Source of the DNA: JAJPHF01 sp035293805
GTDB taxonomy: Bacteria; Chloroflexota; UBA6077; JAJPHF01
Length of the DNA stretch: 64,000 nt
Assembly (NCBI GenBank): GCA_035293805.1
Contig: DATGMD010000053.1
Coordinates: 1-64,000 of the forward strand
Reading direction: 5' to 3'
Shown: positions 8,596-17,028 of the stretch, one piece after another
How positions within the stretch are numbered: position 1 is the first letter of the stretch
Layout of the letters: every line of letters starts with the position of its first letter
Notes under the pieces: model-generated
What the model was told of the DNA's origin: nothing
The model's database searches: none
The model's input: the letters and a program-made list of their open reading frames with translations, nothing else
Made by a program: the position numbers and the translations under genes

Positions 8596-8961
8596 CTACG
8601 GTCCCTCGGCGCGCAGCTCGCGCAGGTTGTCCAGCTCGTTGATCAGCCACGGTACGTCGTGCGCGTAGGCCGTCGCGAACCCCTGCCGCAGCTCGAGGTC
8701 GGTGGTGGCGCCGACGGCGCCACCCTCGCGGGCCCGGTTCGCCATGCTATCGAGGTCGTCGGCGCTGATGCTGACGACGCGCCCGCCGCGGAACGCGGCG
8801 AGCAGCGGCCGCACGGCCGCCACCAGGCGCGAGACGTCGTCGTGGTAGTAGCGCGGCCACGGCTCGCCGCCGGCCGTGTCGCCGCCGGGCTCCCAGGCTT
8901 CGGCCGCCCGCGCGCGCTGCACCATCGCCGCCAGCGCGGCCGGTGGGATGTCCTCGTGCAT
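8596..8961 (-). CDS. Small protein of unknown function
   Basis: 121 residues. The ATG at 8961 follows AAGGAGGG at ideal spacing. The sequence is soluble-looking, with an acidic N-terminus (MHEDIPPAAL), a YYHDDVSRLVAAVRPLLAAF helix and a TAYAHDVPWLINELDNLREL C-terminal helix. I do not recognise a family. It lies 26 bases after the DUF4397 gene on the same strand and is probably in its operon. Confidence 0.7.
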   Translation of the reverse strand: MHEDIPPAALAAMVQRARAAEAWEPGGDTAGGEPWPRYYHDDVSRLVAAVRPLLAAFRGGRVVSISADDLDSMANRAREGGAVGATTDLELRQGFATAYAHDVPWLINELDNLRELRAEGP

Positions 8962-8987
8962 GAGGCCCTCCTTGGCCAAGCGCGATC

Positions 8988-9671
8988 CTAGAGATCGCTG
9001 AGCGAGAGGAAGCCGAGCGGCGGCGCCCCATCGGTGAGGCCCAGCGCGCCGAACGTGTACACCCCGCCCGGCGCCAGCTCGACCGCCGGAATGTCGAGCA
9101 CCACCGTATCCGTGCCCGCCAAACGGGCCTCCAGGTCCACCGTCCCCGCGTTCACCGGGACGTAGGGGCTGGCCTCCCCGAAGGCGATGTTGCCGAATAG
9201 CACCGGCCCGCCCTGGAGCGCCAGATCGACCGGCGGCGTGTTCGGCGAGGCGTGGACGAAGCGCGCGGCGGCGCCTTCCCCGGGCAGCCCCGCCGGCACC
9301 TCGGGCAGCACCAGGAAGATCGGCGGCACCCCCTCGCCCTGAATCGCGAATAGCGTCTGGCTGCTGCCGGGCGGCACGGTCAGCTCCATGCTCACGAGCG
9401 GATCGGGCGGCACGCCGCCGGGCGGCAGCAGGGCAATGGTGTGCGGCCCGGGCGGCAGCGTGATGTACGGCGGATCGGCGCCGAACGCCAGCGCGGGCAC
9501 GCGCGATTCGCCGTCGACGGCCACATCCACGGCGGGCGCCGAGGGCAGCGCGTTGAGGACTCGCACCTGCGTGGGCGGCTGACTGGCGGGCGCCGCCGCC
9601 GCGAGCCCCGGCCACCCGCCGAGCCCGAGAAGCACCATGACCGCGCCGAGCCAAGCCGCGTGACGCCACAT
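8988..9671 (-). CDS. Secreted DUF4397-domain protein
   Basis: 227 residues with a signal peptide (WLGAVMVLLGLGGWPGLAAAAPA). Two related beta-rich halves follow: VRVLNALPSAPAVDVAVDG with a LPPGPHTIALLPP strand, and VHASPNTPPVDLALQGGPVLFGNIAFGEASPYVPV. This is the DUF4397 pattern, found in cell-surface proteins of unknown role. GGAGG lies seven bases before ATG. The protein ends in SLSDL without an anchor, so it is probably released or loosely bound. Confidence 0.85.
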   Translation of the reverse strand: MWRHAAWLGAVMVLLGLGGWPGLAAAAPASQPPTQVRVLNALPSAPAVDVAVDGESRVPALAFGADPPYITLPPGPHTIALLPPGGVPPDPLVSMELTVPPGSSQTLFAIQGEGVPPIFLVLPEVPAGLPGEGAAARFVHASPNTPPVDLALQGGPVLFGNIAFGEASPYVPVNAGTVDLEARLAGTDTVVLDIPAVELAPGGVYTFGALGLTDGAPPLGFLSLSDL

Positions 9672-9812
9672 CTAGCCACCTCCACGTGAGAGAACTATGG
9701 GCGGATCGCCCTCATACGCCCGGGCGCAGAGCAAGATGCGTGCGAGGCCGCGGACAGTGCATGTGGAGCGCAGCGGAACAGGCGCGACGGCAGCGCGGGC
9801 GGAGGCGCCGCG

Positions 9813-9995
9813 TCAGGAGTCGAGCGAGCGCAGCAGATCGTCGAGACTGCGGTAGTCGCCGTCGAAGAGCAGGTAGGCCTCGCCCCACTGCGGGGCCGGT
9901 GTGGCGAGCGGCGGAGCGGCCGGCCGCCCAGTCGCCTCGGGCACGGGAGCGGCGTCGGTCCCGTTCGGCGGGGGCACGATATCGCGGGCGTTCAT
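9813..9995 (-). CDS. Short unknown protein at the end of the hydroxylase operon
   Basis: 60 residues, starting 10 bases after the stop of the iron-sulfur subunit gene. A Pro/Ala-rich first half precedes an acidic end (QWGEAYLLFDGDYRSLDDLLRSLDS). There is no good ribosome site, so it would rely on coupling. Position and codon use suggest a real gene, but it could be chance. Confidence 0.45.
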   Translation of the reverse strand: MNARDIVPPPNGTDAAPVPEATGRPAAPPLATPAPQWGEAYLLFDGDYRSLDDLLRSLDS

Positions 9996-10005
9996 AGGCG
10001 GCCGT

Positions 10006-10497
10006 TTAGCTCGCGGCCGAGGGCGCGTCGAGGCGGGCGATGGCCTCGCGGACGGAGTCCACGATCTTCACGTAGCTGCCGCAGCGGCAGAGGTTGCCGG
10101 CCAGGTACTCGCGGATCTCCTCGTCGTCGGCATGGGGATGCTCCGCCAGGAGCGCCTTGGTGGTCAGCAGGATGCCCGGGGTGCAGTAAGAGCACTGGAA
10201 CCCCGTGCGTGCCAGGAACGCCTCCTGCACCACGTCGAGCGCCCCGGCTGTGCCCAGCCCCTCGACGGTGAGGATGTCGCGCCCCTCTTGCAGCGCGCCC
10301 AGCGTCAGGCAGCTGCTGATCGGCCGCCCGTTGACGAGCACCGTACAGGCGCCGCACATACCGATGCCGCAGCCCTCGCGCACGCTGAGCAGCCCTAGCT
10401 GGTCGCGCAGCACTTCGAGCAGCGTGTGGTGCGAAGCGACCGTCAGGCGGCGCTCCTCGCCGTTGACGCGCAGGGTGATCTCCAGGCCGTCAGCCAT
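10006..10497 (-). CDS. Molybdenum hydroxylase, [2Fe-2S] subunit (cluster A)
   Basis: 163 residues, the normal size of CoxS/XdhC-type small subunits. The plant-ferredoxin-like cluster is at CGIGMCGACTVLVNG with a further Cys in ISSCLTLG. The C-terminal helical cluster is at CSYCTPG and LCRCGSY. It passes electrons from the molybdenum centre to FAD. It starts seven bases after the stop of the large subunit, in the order FAD, large, small on this strand. The substrate of the complex is unknown. Confidence 0.9.
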   Translation of the reverse strand: MADGLEITLRVNGEERRLTVASHHTLLEVLRDQLGLLSVREGCGIGMCGACTVLVNGRPISSCLTLGALQEGRDILTVEGLGTAGALDVVQEAFLARTGFQCSYCTPGILLTTKALLAEHPHADDEEIREYLAGNLCRCGSYVKIVDSVREAIARLDAPSAAS

Positions 10498-10573
10498 CAG
10501 CTCTCAGCTCTCAGTTCCTGTGATCTCGCGGCCCGCGCCGCCGGCGGAAGGCTGACGGCTGACCGCTGACAGC
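10498..10573. repeat. Heptamer repeats at the large/small subunit junction
   Basis: CAGCTCT repeats about 2.4 times at 10498-10514, and GCTGAC(G/C/A) with period seven runs about 10551-10573. The second block encodes the LSAVSRQPSA end of the large subunit; the first covers its last codons and the gap to the small subunit start. Confidence 0.7.
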
Positions 10574-12834
10574 GCGTCCAGCACGCGCTCGGGCATGAGC
10601 GGGATACTGGGCAGGCGCACGCCGATCGCGTCGCGCACGGCGTTGCCGATCGCCGGCGGCACGGCCGGCAGCCCCGTCTCGCCCAGGCCGTGGACCTCGG
10701 GGTCGGGCTCCGGGTTCTCGGCCAGCGTCGTCGTGAAGGCCGCCGGGAAGTCCTGCAGCGACGGGATCATGTAGTCGGAGAGGTTCGGGTTCGTCACCTG
10801 GCCGTCGTCGAACAGCATCTCCTCGAACAGCGCCTGCGACAGCCCGAAGGTCGCGCAGCCCTCGTTCTGCAGCTCGGCGTTCGGCCGGTCGATCACCCGC
10901 CCCGCGTGCGTGGCGAGGTGCAGCCGCCGCAGCGTCACCTTCCCCGTCTCGCGGTCCACCTCGACGACGGCCCCCGCCGCGGCCTGGTGCCAGTGGTGCG
11001 ACGCCTTGCCCTGGCCCGTGTCGGGATCGACCCAGATCTTGGTGGCGAACGAGCCCGAGCCGATCAGGCTGTCCACGCCCGCGCCGCGCAACAGCGCCGC
11101 CATCTCCAGCCCCTCGGGCGGCCCGTTCGGGGCGTACACTCGCCCGCCCCGCACCTCGACGGCCTCCGCCGGCGCCTCGTAGAGCCGCGCGGCTAGCTCG
11201 CGCAGCTGCCGGCGCAGGTCGTCGGCCGCCACGCGCGCCGCCAGCGCGTTGAAAAAGCTGGAGCGGCTCGAGCTGGTGCCCTGGTCGGGCGGCGTCAGGC
11301 TCGTGTCGGTGTAGGGCACCTGCACGGCCGACTCCGGCACGTCGAGCGCCCGCGCCCCCTCGCGCGCCAGCACGGCGCGCGCCCCCTGGCCGATGTCCAC
11401 CGTGCTGCTCAGCACGCTGATCGTGCCGTCGGCGTCCAGGCGGATGTCGAGCTGCGTCGTCGCGGGATTGCTGCCCATGTGCTTGATGATGACCGACAGG
11501 CCGCGCCCGACCAGCTTGTCCGGCCCGGACGGCGCGGGCAGGGGCTCGTCGTAGCCGATGGCGCGCGCCGCGTCTTCCAGCAGCTCCGTGAAGTGGACAT
11601 CCTCCAGCTCCTCGCCAGTGGCGAAGTGATCGCCGTCGTGCAGCAGGTTCTTCCTGCGGAACTCCAGCGGGTCCATTCCCAGGCGGCGGGCCAGCTCGTC
11701 GGTATGGCACTCGTAGGCCCACGCCACCTGTGAGACGGCCAGGCCGCGGAACGGCACGGCGTTCGGCCGGTTCGTGTAGACGGCGTAGGCGTCCACCTTC
11801 ACGTGCGGGATGCGGTACGGCCCCGTCGAGCCGATGGCGCCCGAGCGCGCGATGGTGCCGCTGCGGTCGGCGTAGGCGCCGCCGTTGTAGTGGATCTCCA
11901 CCTCGCGCGCCACGATCGTGCCGTCGCGCTTCAGCCCGGTCTTGATGCGCACGCGCGCCTCGTGCTTCGTCGTCGTGACGAACTCCTCGGCCCGGGCCAG
12001 CGTCAGCTTCACCGGGCGGCCGGTCTTCCAGGCGAGCACGGCGGTCAGCGGCTCCATGCGGCAGTAGGTCTTCGAGCCGTAGCCGCCGCCCAGCGTGTAG
12101 ACCAGCACCCGTACCTGCTCCGGCGGCACCTTGAACACCTCGGCGAGCTGCTGACGCACGAAGTAGGGCATCTGCGTGGACGACCAGACCGTCAGGTGGT
12201 CGCCTTCCCAGTGGGCCACCGTGACGTGTGGCTCCAGCGCGCAGTGGTGCAGCGCGGGGCTGCTGAACACGTCCTCGTAGATCAGGTCTGCATCGGCGAA
12301 GCCCTGCTCGACGTCGCCGTGGCGCACCCGCATGTGGTTCATGAGGTTCGTGCCGTCCACGGGACGGATGATCGGGTTGGGCGGCGCCTGGTAGGCGCTG
12401 ATGCGGTCGTGGACGAGCGGCGCGTCGGGCTTGAGCGCCTCGACCGGGTCGAAGACGGCGGGCAGCTCCTCGTACTCGACCGCGACCAGCTCGACGGCCC
12501 GCGCCGCCGTGTCGGGGTCGTCGGCCACCACCGCGGCCACGACGTCGCCCACGTGGCGCGCCTTGTCGATCGCCACGATCGGCTGGTCCTTGATCGCCGC
12601 GCCGTAGTAGGGGAACAGCCGCTCGTCGGCCAGGTCGTCGCGCGTCAGCACACACACGACGCCGGGCAGCGCTTCCGCCTGGGAGGCGTCGATCGAGAGG
12701 ATGCGCGCGTGCGCGTGGGGGCTGCGCACGCAGCGCGCGTAAGCCATGCCCGGCAGGGCAACGTTCAGCGCGTAGGGGATCTGCCCGGTGACTTTCTGCT
12801 CCGCGTCGCGCTGCCGGACCCCAATCGCTGCCAT
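10504..12834 (-). CDS. Molybdenum hydroxylase, molybdopterin-binding large subunit (cluster A)
   Basis: 776 residues from the ATG at 12834, preceded by GAGGAG; a longer start adds 20 unlike residues. Xanthine dehydrogenase family plan: N-terminal a/b hammerhead (about 1-115), then molybdopterin-binding domains with LGGGYGSKTYCRMEP, a VPFRGLAVSQ loop, GQGARA and the catalytic-Glu segment GLGETGLPAVPPA near residue 725. The active-site loop lacks the form I CO dehydrogenase motif, so another N-heterocycle or aldehyde substrate is likely. The last dozen residues come from a heptamer repeat. Confidence 0.88.
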   Translation of the reverse strand: MAAIGVRQRDAEQKVTGQIPYALNVALPGMAYARCVRSPHAHARILSIDASQAEALPGVVCVLTRDDLADERLFPYYGAAIKDQPIVAIDKARHVGDVVAAVVADDPDTAARAVELVAVEYEELPAVFDPVEALKPDAPLVHDRISAYQAPPNPIIRPVDGTNLMNHMRVRHGDVEQGFADADLIYEDVFSSPALHHCALEPHVTVAHWEGDHLTVWSSTQMPYFVRQQLAEVFKVPPEQVRVLVYTLGGGYGSKTYCRMEPLTAVLAWKTGRPVKLTLARAEEFVTTTKHEARVRIKTGLKRDGTIVAREVEIHYNGGAYADRSGTIARSGAIGSTGPYRIPHVKVDAYAVYTNRPNAVPFRGLAVSQVAWAYECHTDELARRLGMDPLEFRRKNLLHDGDHFATGEELEDVHFTELLEDAARAIGYDEPLPAPSGPDKLVGRGLSVIIKHMGSNPATTQLDIRLDADGTISVLSSTVDIGQGARAVLAREGARALDVPESAVQVPYTDTSLTPPDQGTSSSRSSFFNALAARVAADDLRRQLRELAARLYEAPAEAVEVRGGRVYAPNGPPEGLEMAALLRGAGVDSLIGSGSFATKIWVDPDTGQGKASHHWHQAAAGAVVEVDRETGKVTLRRLHLATHAGRVIDRPNAELQNEGCATFGLSQALFEEMLFDDGQVTNPNLSDYMIPSLQDFPAAFTTTLAENPEPDPEVHGLGETGLPAVPPAIGNAVRDAIGVRLPSIPLMPERVLDALSAVSRQPSAGGAGREITGTES

Positions 12835-12914
12835 GGCTGGCTCCTCGCCGGGCGCCGTGCGGCGCCGCGGCGGGCGCGATTCGTCGCGCCCCAAAGTGAC
12901 GTCGAAATCGGTCG

Positions 12915-13913
12915 CTAGACCTTCCAGGCGCCAGATTCGTCGGCGAGAGCGCGGCGCAGCGCCCGCCGCACGAACACGGCGATCATCCGCTGGCGGTAGG
13001 CCGCCGAGCCGCGGGCGTCGCTGACCGGCTCCACCGCCGCGGCGTAGCGCTGGCCGATCTCGGCGAAGAGCGCGTCGGAGGGCGTCTGGCCGCGCGCCGC
13101 GCGCTCGACCTCGGGCAGCCGCAGCGGCTGTCCGGCCACCGCGCCTACCGCCACCCGCACGTCCGCCAGCCGCCCGGCGGCGTCGAGCTGCACGAGCGCC
13201 GTGGCGCCCACGCAGGGCCGGTCCTCCGACGAGCGGGTGACGTACTTCAGATAGGCGCCGCGCGCCCCCGCCGGCGGCAGGGGCACGAGCACCTCGGCCA
13301 CGATCTCGTCCGGCCCCAGGCTGTTCTCGTAGAAGTCCTGAATCAGGTCCGCCACCGCTAGCTCGCGCGTGCCGCTGGCGCCCACCACCCGCACGCGCGC
13401 GCCGAGCGCCACCAGGACGCCGGGCGGGTCGGACGCGTAGTCCGCCTCACAGAGGTTGCCGCCGATCGTCGCGGCGTTGCGCACGCGGACGTTGCCCACG
13501 AGCGCGCAGGCGCCGGCCAGTACCGGCAGCCGCTCGCGCACCAGCGGTGACTCGGCCACCGCGCGCAGCGTCGCCAGCGCGCCCAGCCGCAGCACCTCCC
13601 CGCCTTCCCACCCCGCCTGGGGCGACCCGGCCTCGTCGTCCCTCTCCCCCTGCCCTTCAGGGTGCGGCGCAGAATACTGCGAGGGCCGCTGGGCCGGGGG
13701 GGTAGCTTTCTCCACCGCGATCCGGTCGAGCCCGGGCACGGTGTCCAGGCGCACGAGGGCCGGCGGGTCCACCAGCCCCTGGTGGATCATCAGGACGAGC
13801 GCCGTCCCGCCGGCGATGACGCGGGCCTCGCCGTCATAGCGGCCGAGCGCCTGGCAGGCCTCGTCGAGCGAGCGGGGCGCGTGCAGGGCAAAATCCGGCA
13901 CGAACAGCCTCAC
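12915..13913 (-). CDS. Molybdenum hydroxylase, FAD-binding subunit (cluster A)
   Basis: 332 residues, GTG start. The FAD fold shows ARVIAGGTALVLMIHQG (about 31-47), VRVRNAATIGGNLCEADYASDPPG and the CO_deh_flav C-terminal part. Residues about 69-106 (from ATPPAQRPSQYSAPHPEG on) do not fit the family and coincide with a genomic repeat, making the protein about 40 residues longer than the sister subunit at 17809. The reading frame stays open. It is the first gene of the cluster, divergent from a binding-protein gene. Confidence 0.85.
   Translation of the reverse strand: MRLFVPDFALHAPRSLDEACQALGRYDGEARVIAGGTALVLMIHQGLVDPPALVRLDTVPGLDRIAVEKATPPAQRPSQYSAPHPEGQGERDDEAGSPQAGWEGGEVLRLGALATLRAVAESPLVRERLPVLAGACALVGNVRVRNAATIGGNLCEADYASDPPGVLVALGARVRVVGASGTRELAVADLIQDFYENSLGPDEIVAEVLVPLPPAGARGAYLKYVTRSSEDRPCVGATALVQLDAAGRLADVRVAVGAVAGQPLRLPEVERAARGQTPSDALFAEIGQRYAAAVEPVSDARGSAAYRQRMIAVFVRRALRRALADESGAWKV
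13596..13710. repeat. Repeat inserted in frame in the FAD-subunit gene
   Basis: This stretch carries CCTTCCCACC..GGGGCGACCCGG, CCTCTCCCCCTGCCCTTCAG and, at 13658-13691, a unit that matches 25239-25272 at 30 of 34 bases (both contain GAATACTGCGAG). It lies wholly inside the coding frame. Confidence 0.75.
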
Positions 13914-14030
13914 GAGCGGTGAGATCGGTGACAGTCCACTTTACCAGATCGCCGCGCCCCGCGGCGGACGGCCGGTCCCCACGCCGCGCCGCGTCTCCGC
14001 CGGACGGCTGCCACGGGCGGTGGAGAGAGG

Positions 14031-14039
14031 TGCTACACT
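14031..14039 (+). promoter_or_regulatory. Extended -10 element for the binding-protein gene
   Basis: TGCTACACT fits an extended -10 (TGnTAnnnT) 67 bases before the ATG at 14106, in the divergent gap between the FAD subunit and the binding protein. No convincing -35 is seen. Confidence 0.4.
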
Positions 14040-14105
14040 ACGGCCTACCGCGGTTGGCGGCGGCCCGGGAGATCGACCGGCGGGACGGCGCCGGAGGGAG
14101 GTGCG

Positions 14106-15281
14106 ATGATGCGGCTTTGGTCGGCGCTCGCTCTGACTGCGTCCTTGTCCCTCACCGTGCTCGCGAGCGCTTGCGCGGCGCGCGCGCCCGCGGCGAGCGG
14201 CCCGGCGCAGGCGGCGGCCCCACCCCCGGCCGCCCCGGTCGCCGCTCCCACGGCGCCGGCGGCCAGCAGCGCGGCGGCGCCGGCAGCGCGCGATCCTGCC
14301 GCCCGTACGCTGCCGCCGGCGCCAGACCGCCCGGTCGCCAAGGTGACGATCGGCGTGCTCGACACGACCTCTGACGTGATCTTCTACCTGGCCGAGGAGA
14401 AAGGCTACTTCGAGCACATGCGCCTGGAGCCAGTGTTCGAGCGCTTCGACTCCGGCGGGCGGATGACGGCGTCGCTGGCGACTGACCAGATCGACATCGG
14501 CGGCGGTTCGCCGAGTGTCGGGCTCTACAACGCGCTCGCGCGCGGTGTCGAGGTCAAGATGGTGGCCGACCGCGCGTCCAGCGGCCCCGGCCACAATACC
14601 TGGCAGATGTTCCTCCGCAAGGACCTGGCGGAGAGCGGCGCCATCCGCGACTACGCCGACCTACGGGGGCGCCGCGTGGCGGTCGCGGCCAAGGGCACGA
14701 GCGCCGACGTGATGCTCGGCCGCGCGTTGGAGCGCGGCGGGCTGACCCTCGCCGACGTGGACCTGGTCGAGATGCCTTATCCCGACATGGCCGCCGGAAT
14801 GGCGACCGGGGCGATCGACGTGGGCATCGCGCCCGAGCCGTACGTGTCCATCGCCGAGGAGCGCGCGGGGGCCGTGAAGTGGCACGGCTCGCAGGAGCTG
14901 GTGCCCAATCAAGTCGCCTCGACCATCATGTACACCGGCCAGTTCGCCGAGCAGCATCCCGACCTGGCCCGCGATTTCATGGTCGTCTACCTCCTCGGCG
15001 CGCGCGACTACAACGACGCCTTCGTGAAGGGCATTCCGAGCGCGCTGGCCGAAGCGCGCGACACCATCCTGCGACGCACCAGCCTGCGCGACAGGGCGCT
15101 GCTGGAGCGCATCGAGCCGGGCTTCATCAACCCCAACGGCACCTTCGACCGGGCGGCGCTCGCGGCCGACTACGAGTGGTTCCGGCAGAACGAGGACTTG
15201 ACCGAGACGGTGGATCTCGACCGGGTGGTGGACGAGAGCTTCGCGCGCTACGCCGTGTCGGTGCTCGGGCTGTACCAGTGA
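14106..15281 (+). CDS. ABC transporter substrate-binding lipoprotein, NitT/TauT type, copy 2
   Basis: 391 residues. GGAGGGAGG precedes the start, and the signal ends in LTVLASAC (lipobox). An Ala/Pro-rich linker of about 55 residues follows, then VTIGVLDTTSDVIFYLAEEKGYFEHMRLEPVFERF, SLATDQIDIGGGSPSVGLYNALARG, DLRGRRVAVAAKGTSADVMLGRALERGGL and ATGAIDVGIAPEPY: the NMT1/SsuA-like fold. It sits between the two molybdenum hydroxylase clusters, which hints that its ligand may be their substrate or a precursor. No permease or ATPase is near. Confidence 0.87.
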   Translation: MMRLWSALALTASLSLTVLASACAARAPAASGPAQAAAPPPAAPVAAPTAPAASSAAAPAARDPAARTLPPAPDRPVAKVTIGVLDTTSDVIFYLAEEKGYFEHMRLEPVFERFDSGGRMTASLATDQIDIGGGSPSVGLYNALARGVEVKMVADRASSGPGHNTWQMFLRKDLAESGAIRDYADLRGRRVAVAAKGTSADVMLGRALERGGLTLADVDLVEMPYPDMAAGMATGAIDVGIAPEPYVSIAEERAGAVKWHGSQELVPNQVASTIMYTGQFAEQHPDLARDFMVVYLLGARDYNDAFVKGIPSALAEARDTILRRTSLRDRALLERIEPGFINPNGTFDRAALAADYEWFRQNEDLTETVDLDRVVDESFARYAVSVLGLYQ

Positions 15282-15298
15282 TCGTGCCCGGCGCGGCG

Positions 15299-15670
15299 TC
15301 AGGAGGTGCCGAGGTTCGGCTCGCCCAGCGAGCCGCCAAGGAAGCTCAAGAACAAGCCGACCACAATCGCGATCGGCGGGATCTCGATCTCGTAGATCGA
15401 GGCGAAAATGATGAGGATGGCCATCGCCCCGATCCCCATGGCTAGCCCCGCGACGCCGCCCGACAGCGGGCGCGGCCAGCTTGCCACCGCCAGCCACGGG
15501 CCGAAAAGGAAGGCGAAGGCGCCCAGCACGAAGCTGAGCCAACCCATCTTCGTCTGCTGGGCAGCCATACCCATCAGCGCCAGGGCCAGAAACAGGCCGG
15601 CCGTTCCGAAGATGCCCATGAACCAGTTGACCCAGACTTGATCGGTTCGGCTCGCATTCATCGTATTCAC
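15299..15670 (-). CDS. Small four-helix membrane protein of unknown function
   Basis: 123 residues from the GTG at 15670, which has GGGGAGGAG about nine bases upstream; the ATG at 15661 is the alternative. Four hydrophobic segments are seen (about 16-36, 42-65, 68-86, 92-110), with a short polar start (MNASRTDQVWVNW). No family is recognised. It faces the binding-protein gene, converging with 17 bases between stops. Confidence 0.7.
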   Translation of the reverse strand: MNTMNASRTDQVWVNWFMGIFGTAGLFLALALMGMAAQQTKMGWLSFVLGAFAFLFGPWLAVASWPRPLSGGVAGLAMGIGAMAILIIFASIYEIEIPPIAIVVGLFLSFLGGSLGEPNLGTS

Positions 15671-15968
15671 GCTCTCTCTCCTCCCCTGCCCGCGGCGGCC
15701 CCCCGGGCGAGAGCGGGCACGCCCACCACCCATCCAGAGATACCACGTCGAGGCGTTTCTGGGAAGTGGCCGGGCACCCTGCGGTTGACGCGGGCAAGCG
15801 CCGCTCGTAGACTGCCCCGAAACAGCGCGAGCGCGGCGCAGCCCCGCCGCAGGGCGCCGCCAACTGGAGCGAGCCGTGGGCAGGTGAGGTGCCCACCAGC
15901 TGAATCGAATGCAGGCTCGCGTGGAGCGCGGCGCCTCGTGCGCACTCGACGCGGAGAACGCGGGCCGC

Positions 15969-16238
15969 TTAGCGGGCGGAGCTGGCCTCGGCGGACGGCG
16001 GCGCCTCGACCGATGCGCGCGCCCGCGCCCGGCCGGCCAGAAGGCGGTCCGCCTCCGCCTTGCGTCCCAGCATCACACAGTCACAATAGGTGGAGAAGAT
16101 CGCCTTCGACACCAGCCGCTCGGGATCGAGCACGACGTCCGGCGGCGAGACGAAGCGGTCCTCGAGGTGGCACAGCCGCTCCAGGCGCGCCAGGTAGAAG
16201 GGGCCCTGCTGCTCCCACTGCACGTCGATCCTGTTCAT
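15969..16238 (-). CDS. Small soluble protein of unknown function
   Basis: 89 residues from the ATG at 16238, with GGGGAGGACGAGCAGGG upstream. The body reads MNRIDVQWEQQGPFYLARLERL.. and has three Cys (LCHLED, TYCDCVML), then an Arg/Ala-rich tail. I recognise no family. The 298-base gap before it (15671-15968) shows nothing I can name. It lies 208 bases after the two microprotein genes on the same strand and might share their control. Confidence 0.5.
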   Translation of the reverse strand: MNRIDVQWEQQGPFYLARLERLCHLEDRFVSPPDVVLDPERLVSKAIFSTYCDCVMLGRKAEADRLLAGRARARASVEAPPSAEASSAR

Positions 16239-16446
16239 TGCCCTGCTCGTCCTCCCCAGGGTCGCCGAGCGGCGCTCGGTCACGACCGCCCGGCCCGATC
16301 TCGCCGCGAATAAGCAGAGAGTGTGCCACGCTTGGCCGAGCGCGCATCCTGCTCTCGCCATTGTAATGGGATCGGGCCGACCGGGCGTAGGGACGGCCTG
16401 CCCAATAGCGGCGGTCGACGATTGGGCGCGACGCCCCAACCGGACC

Positions 16447-16782
16447 CTAGAAGGCGGGCACGCGGGCCATCCACCAGATTGCCGCGACGAGCGCGACGAC
16501 GGCGGCGAGCAGGGCCAGGCCGCTGGTCAGCTGCTCCGAGAGCGCCTCGACCGGCGCCGTCGCATGAGCCGGGCAGCGCGCCGCCGCTGGCCGCGAGCGC
16601 GGCGCACACCCGACGATCACGGGCTCGCCCACGAGCGCTTCGGGTCGCGCGCACCGACCGGGGCGGGACGCCCCGGCTGCGCGGCGATGCGCGCCCTCCC
16701 GCCAAGCCATCTGCGCGGCGGGGCGCCGCCGGTGGGGCAGCTGGGCGCCCGACCGATAGGGCGGGTGGAGTTGGCTAGACAT
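16447..16782 (-). CDS. Small tail-anchored membrane protein (second gene of overlapping pair)
   Basis: 111 residues. Its ATG lies inside the end of the upstream gene (eight-base overlap, ATGTCTAG), with GGGGTGGG before it, so translation is probably coupled. The first 85 residues are basic, with two Cys (GRCARPEA, IVGCAPR). The last 25 form one membrane segment (SGLALLAAVVALVAAIWWMARV). No family is recognised. Two SOS-type operators stand upstream of the pair, so a stress role such as a division brake is possible, but that is inference. Confidence 0.55.
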   Translation of the reverse strand: MSSQLHPPYRSGAQLPHRRRPAAQMAWREGAHRRAAGASRPGRCARPEALVGEPVIVGCAPRSRPAAARCPAHATAPVEALSEQLTSGLALLAAVVALVAAIWWMARVPAF

Positions 16783-16966
16783 GGGCCCACCCCGCGACCA
16801 GCGCCACTATCACCCCGGCCGTGGCGAGGCCGCCCGCCAGCGGCCGACCGCCGCGCCGCGCCGGCCGGGCCTGCGCCCGCGCGTCCCCTCCCGGCCGCGG
16901 GCCGTGCGGCAGCCGCTGCCACACCTGGACCGCTCCGCGCCGCATCCGCCACTGCTGCTCGACCAT
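16775..16966 (-). CDS. 63-residue tail-anchored microprotein (first gene of overlapping pair)
   Basis: The ATG at 16966 has GGGAGG six bases upstream. A basic stretch (MVEQQWRMRRGAVQVWQRL, then many Arg/Ala/Pro) precedes a C-terminal membrane segment GGLATAGVIVALVAGWAHV. It has the same plan as the larger partner gene. The ribosome site abuts two tandem GAAC-N4-GTTC boxes. Known SOS-induced division inhibitors (YneA, SidA and similar) are also tiny single-pass membrane proteins, though I see no sequence likeness. Confidence 0.55.
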   Translation of the reverse strand: MVEQQWRMRRGAVQVWQRLPHGPRPGGDARAQARPARRGGRPLAGGLATAGVIVALVAGWAHV

Positions 16967-16978
16967 CGCGCGCCTCCC

Positions 16979-17003
16979 GAACGTGCGTTCTGAACTGATG
17001 TTC
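16979..17003 (-). promoter_or_regulatory. Two tandem perfect GAAC-N4-GTTC operators (LexA/DinR-like)
   Basis: GAACGTGCGTTC (16979-16990) and GAACTGATGTTC (16992-17003) stand one base apart. Both fit the LexA box core of Firmicutes and Actinobacteria. They lie between a TATTCT -10-like element (minus strand, 17006-17011) and the ribosome site of the gene starting at 16966, an ideal place for repression. Confidence 0.65.
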
Positions 17004-17028
17004 TAAGAATAGCGCGCGCTGCCAGGCC

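Noticed and set aside
10511..12655. Open frame of 714 codons shifted within the cluster A large subunit
   Set aside because: Same reason: shadow frame of a well-supported gene.
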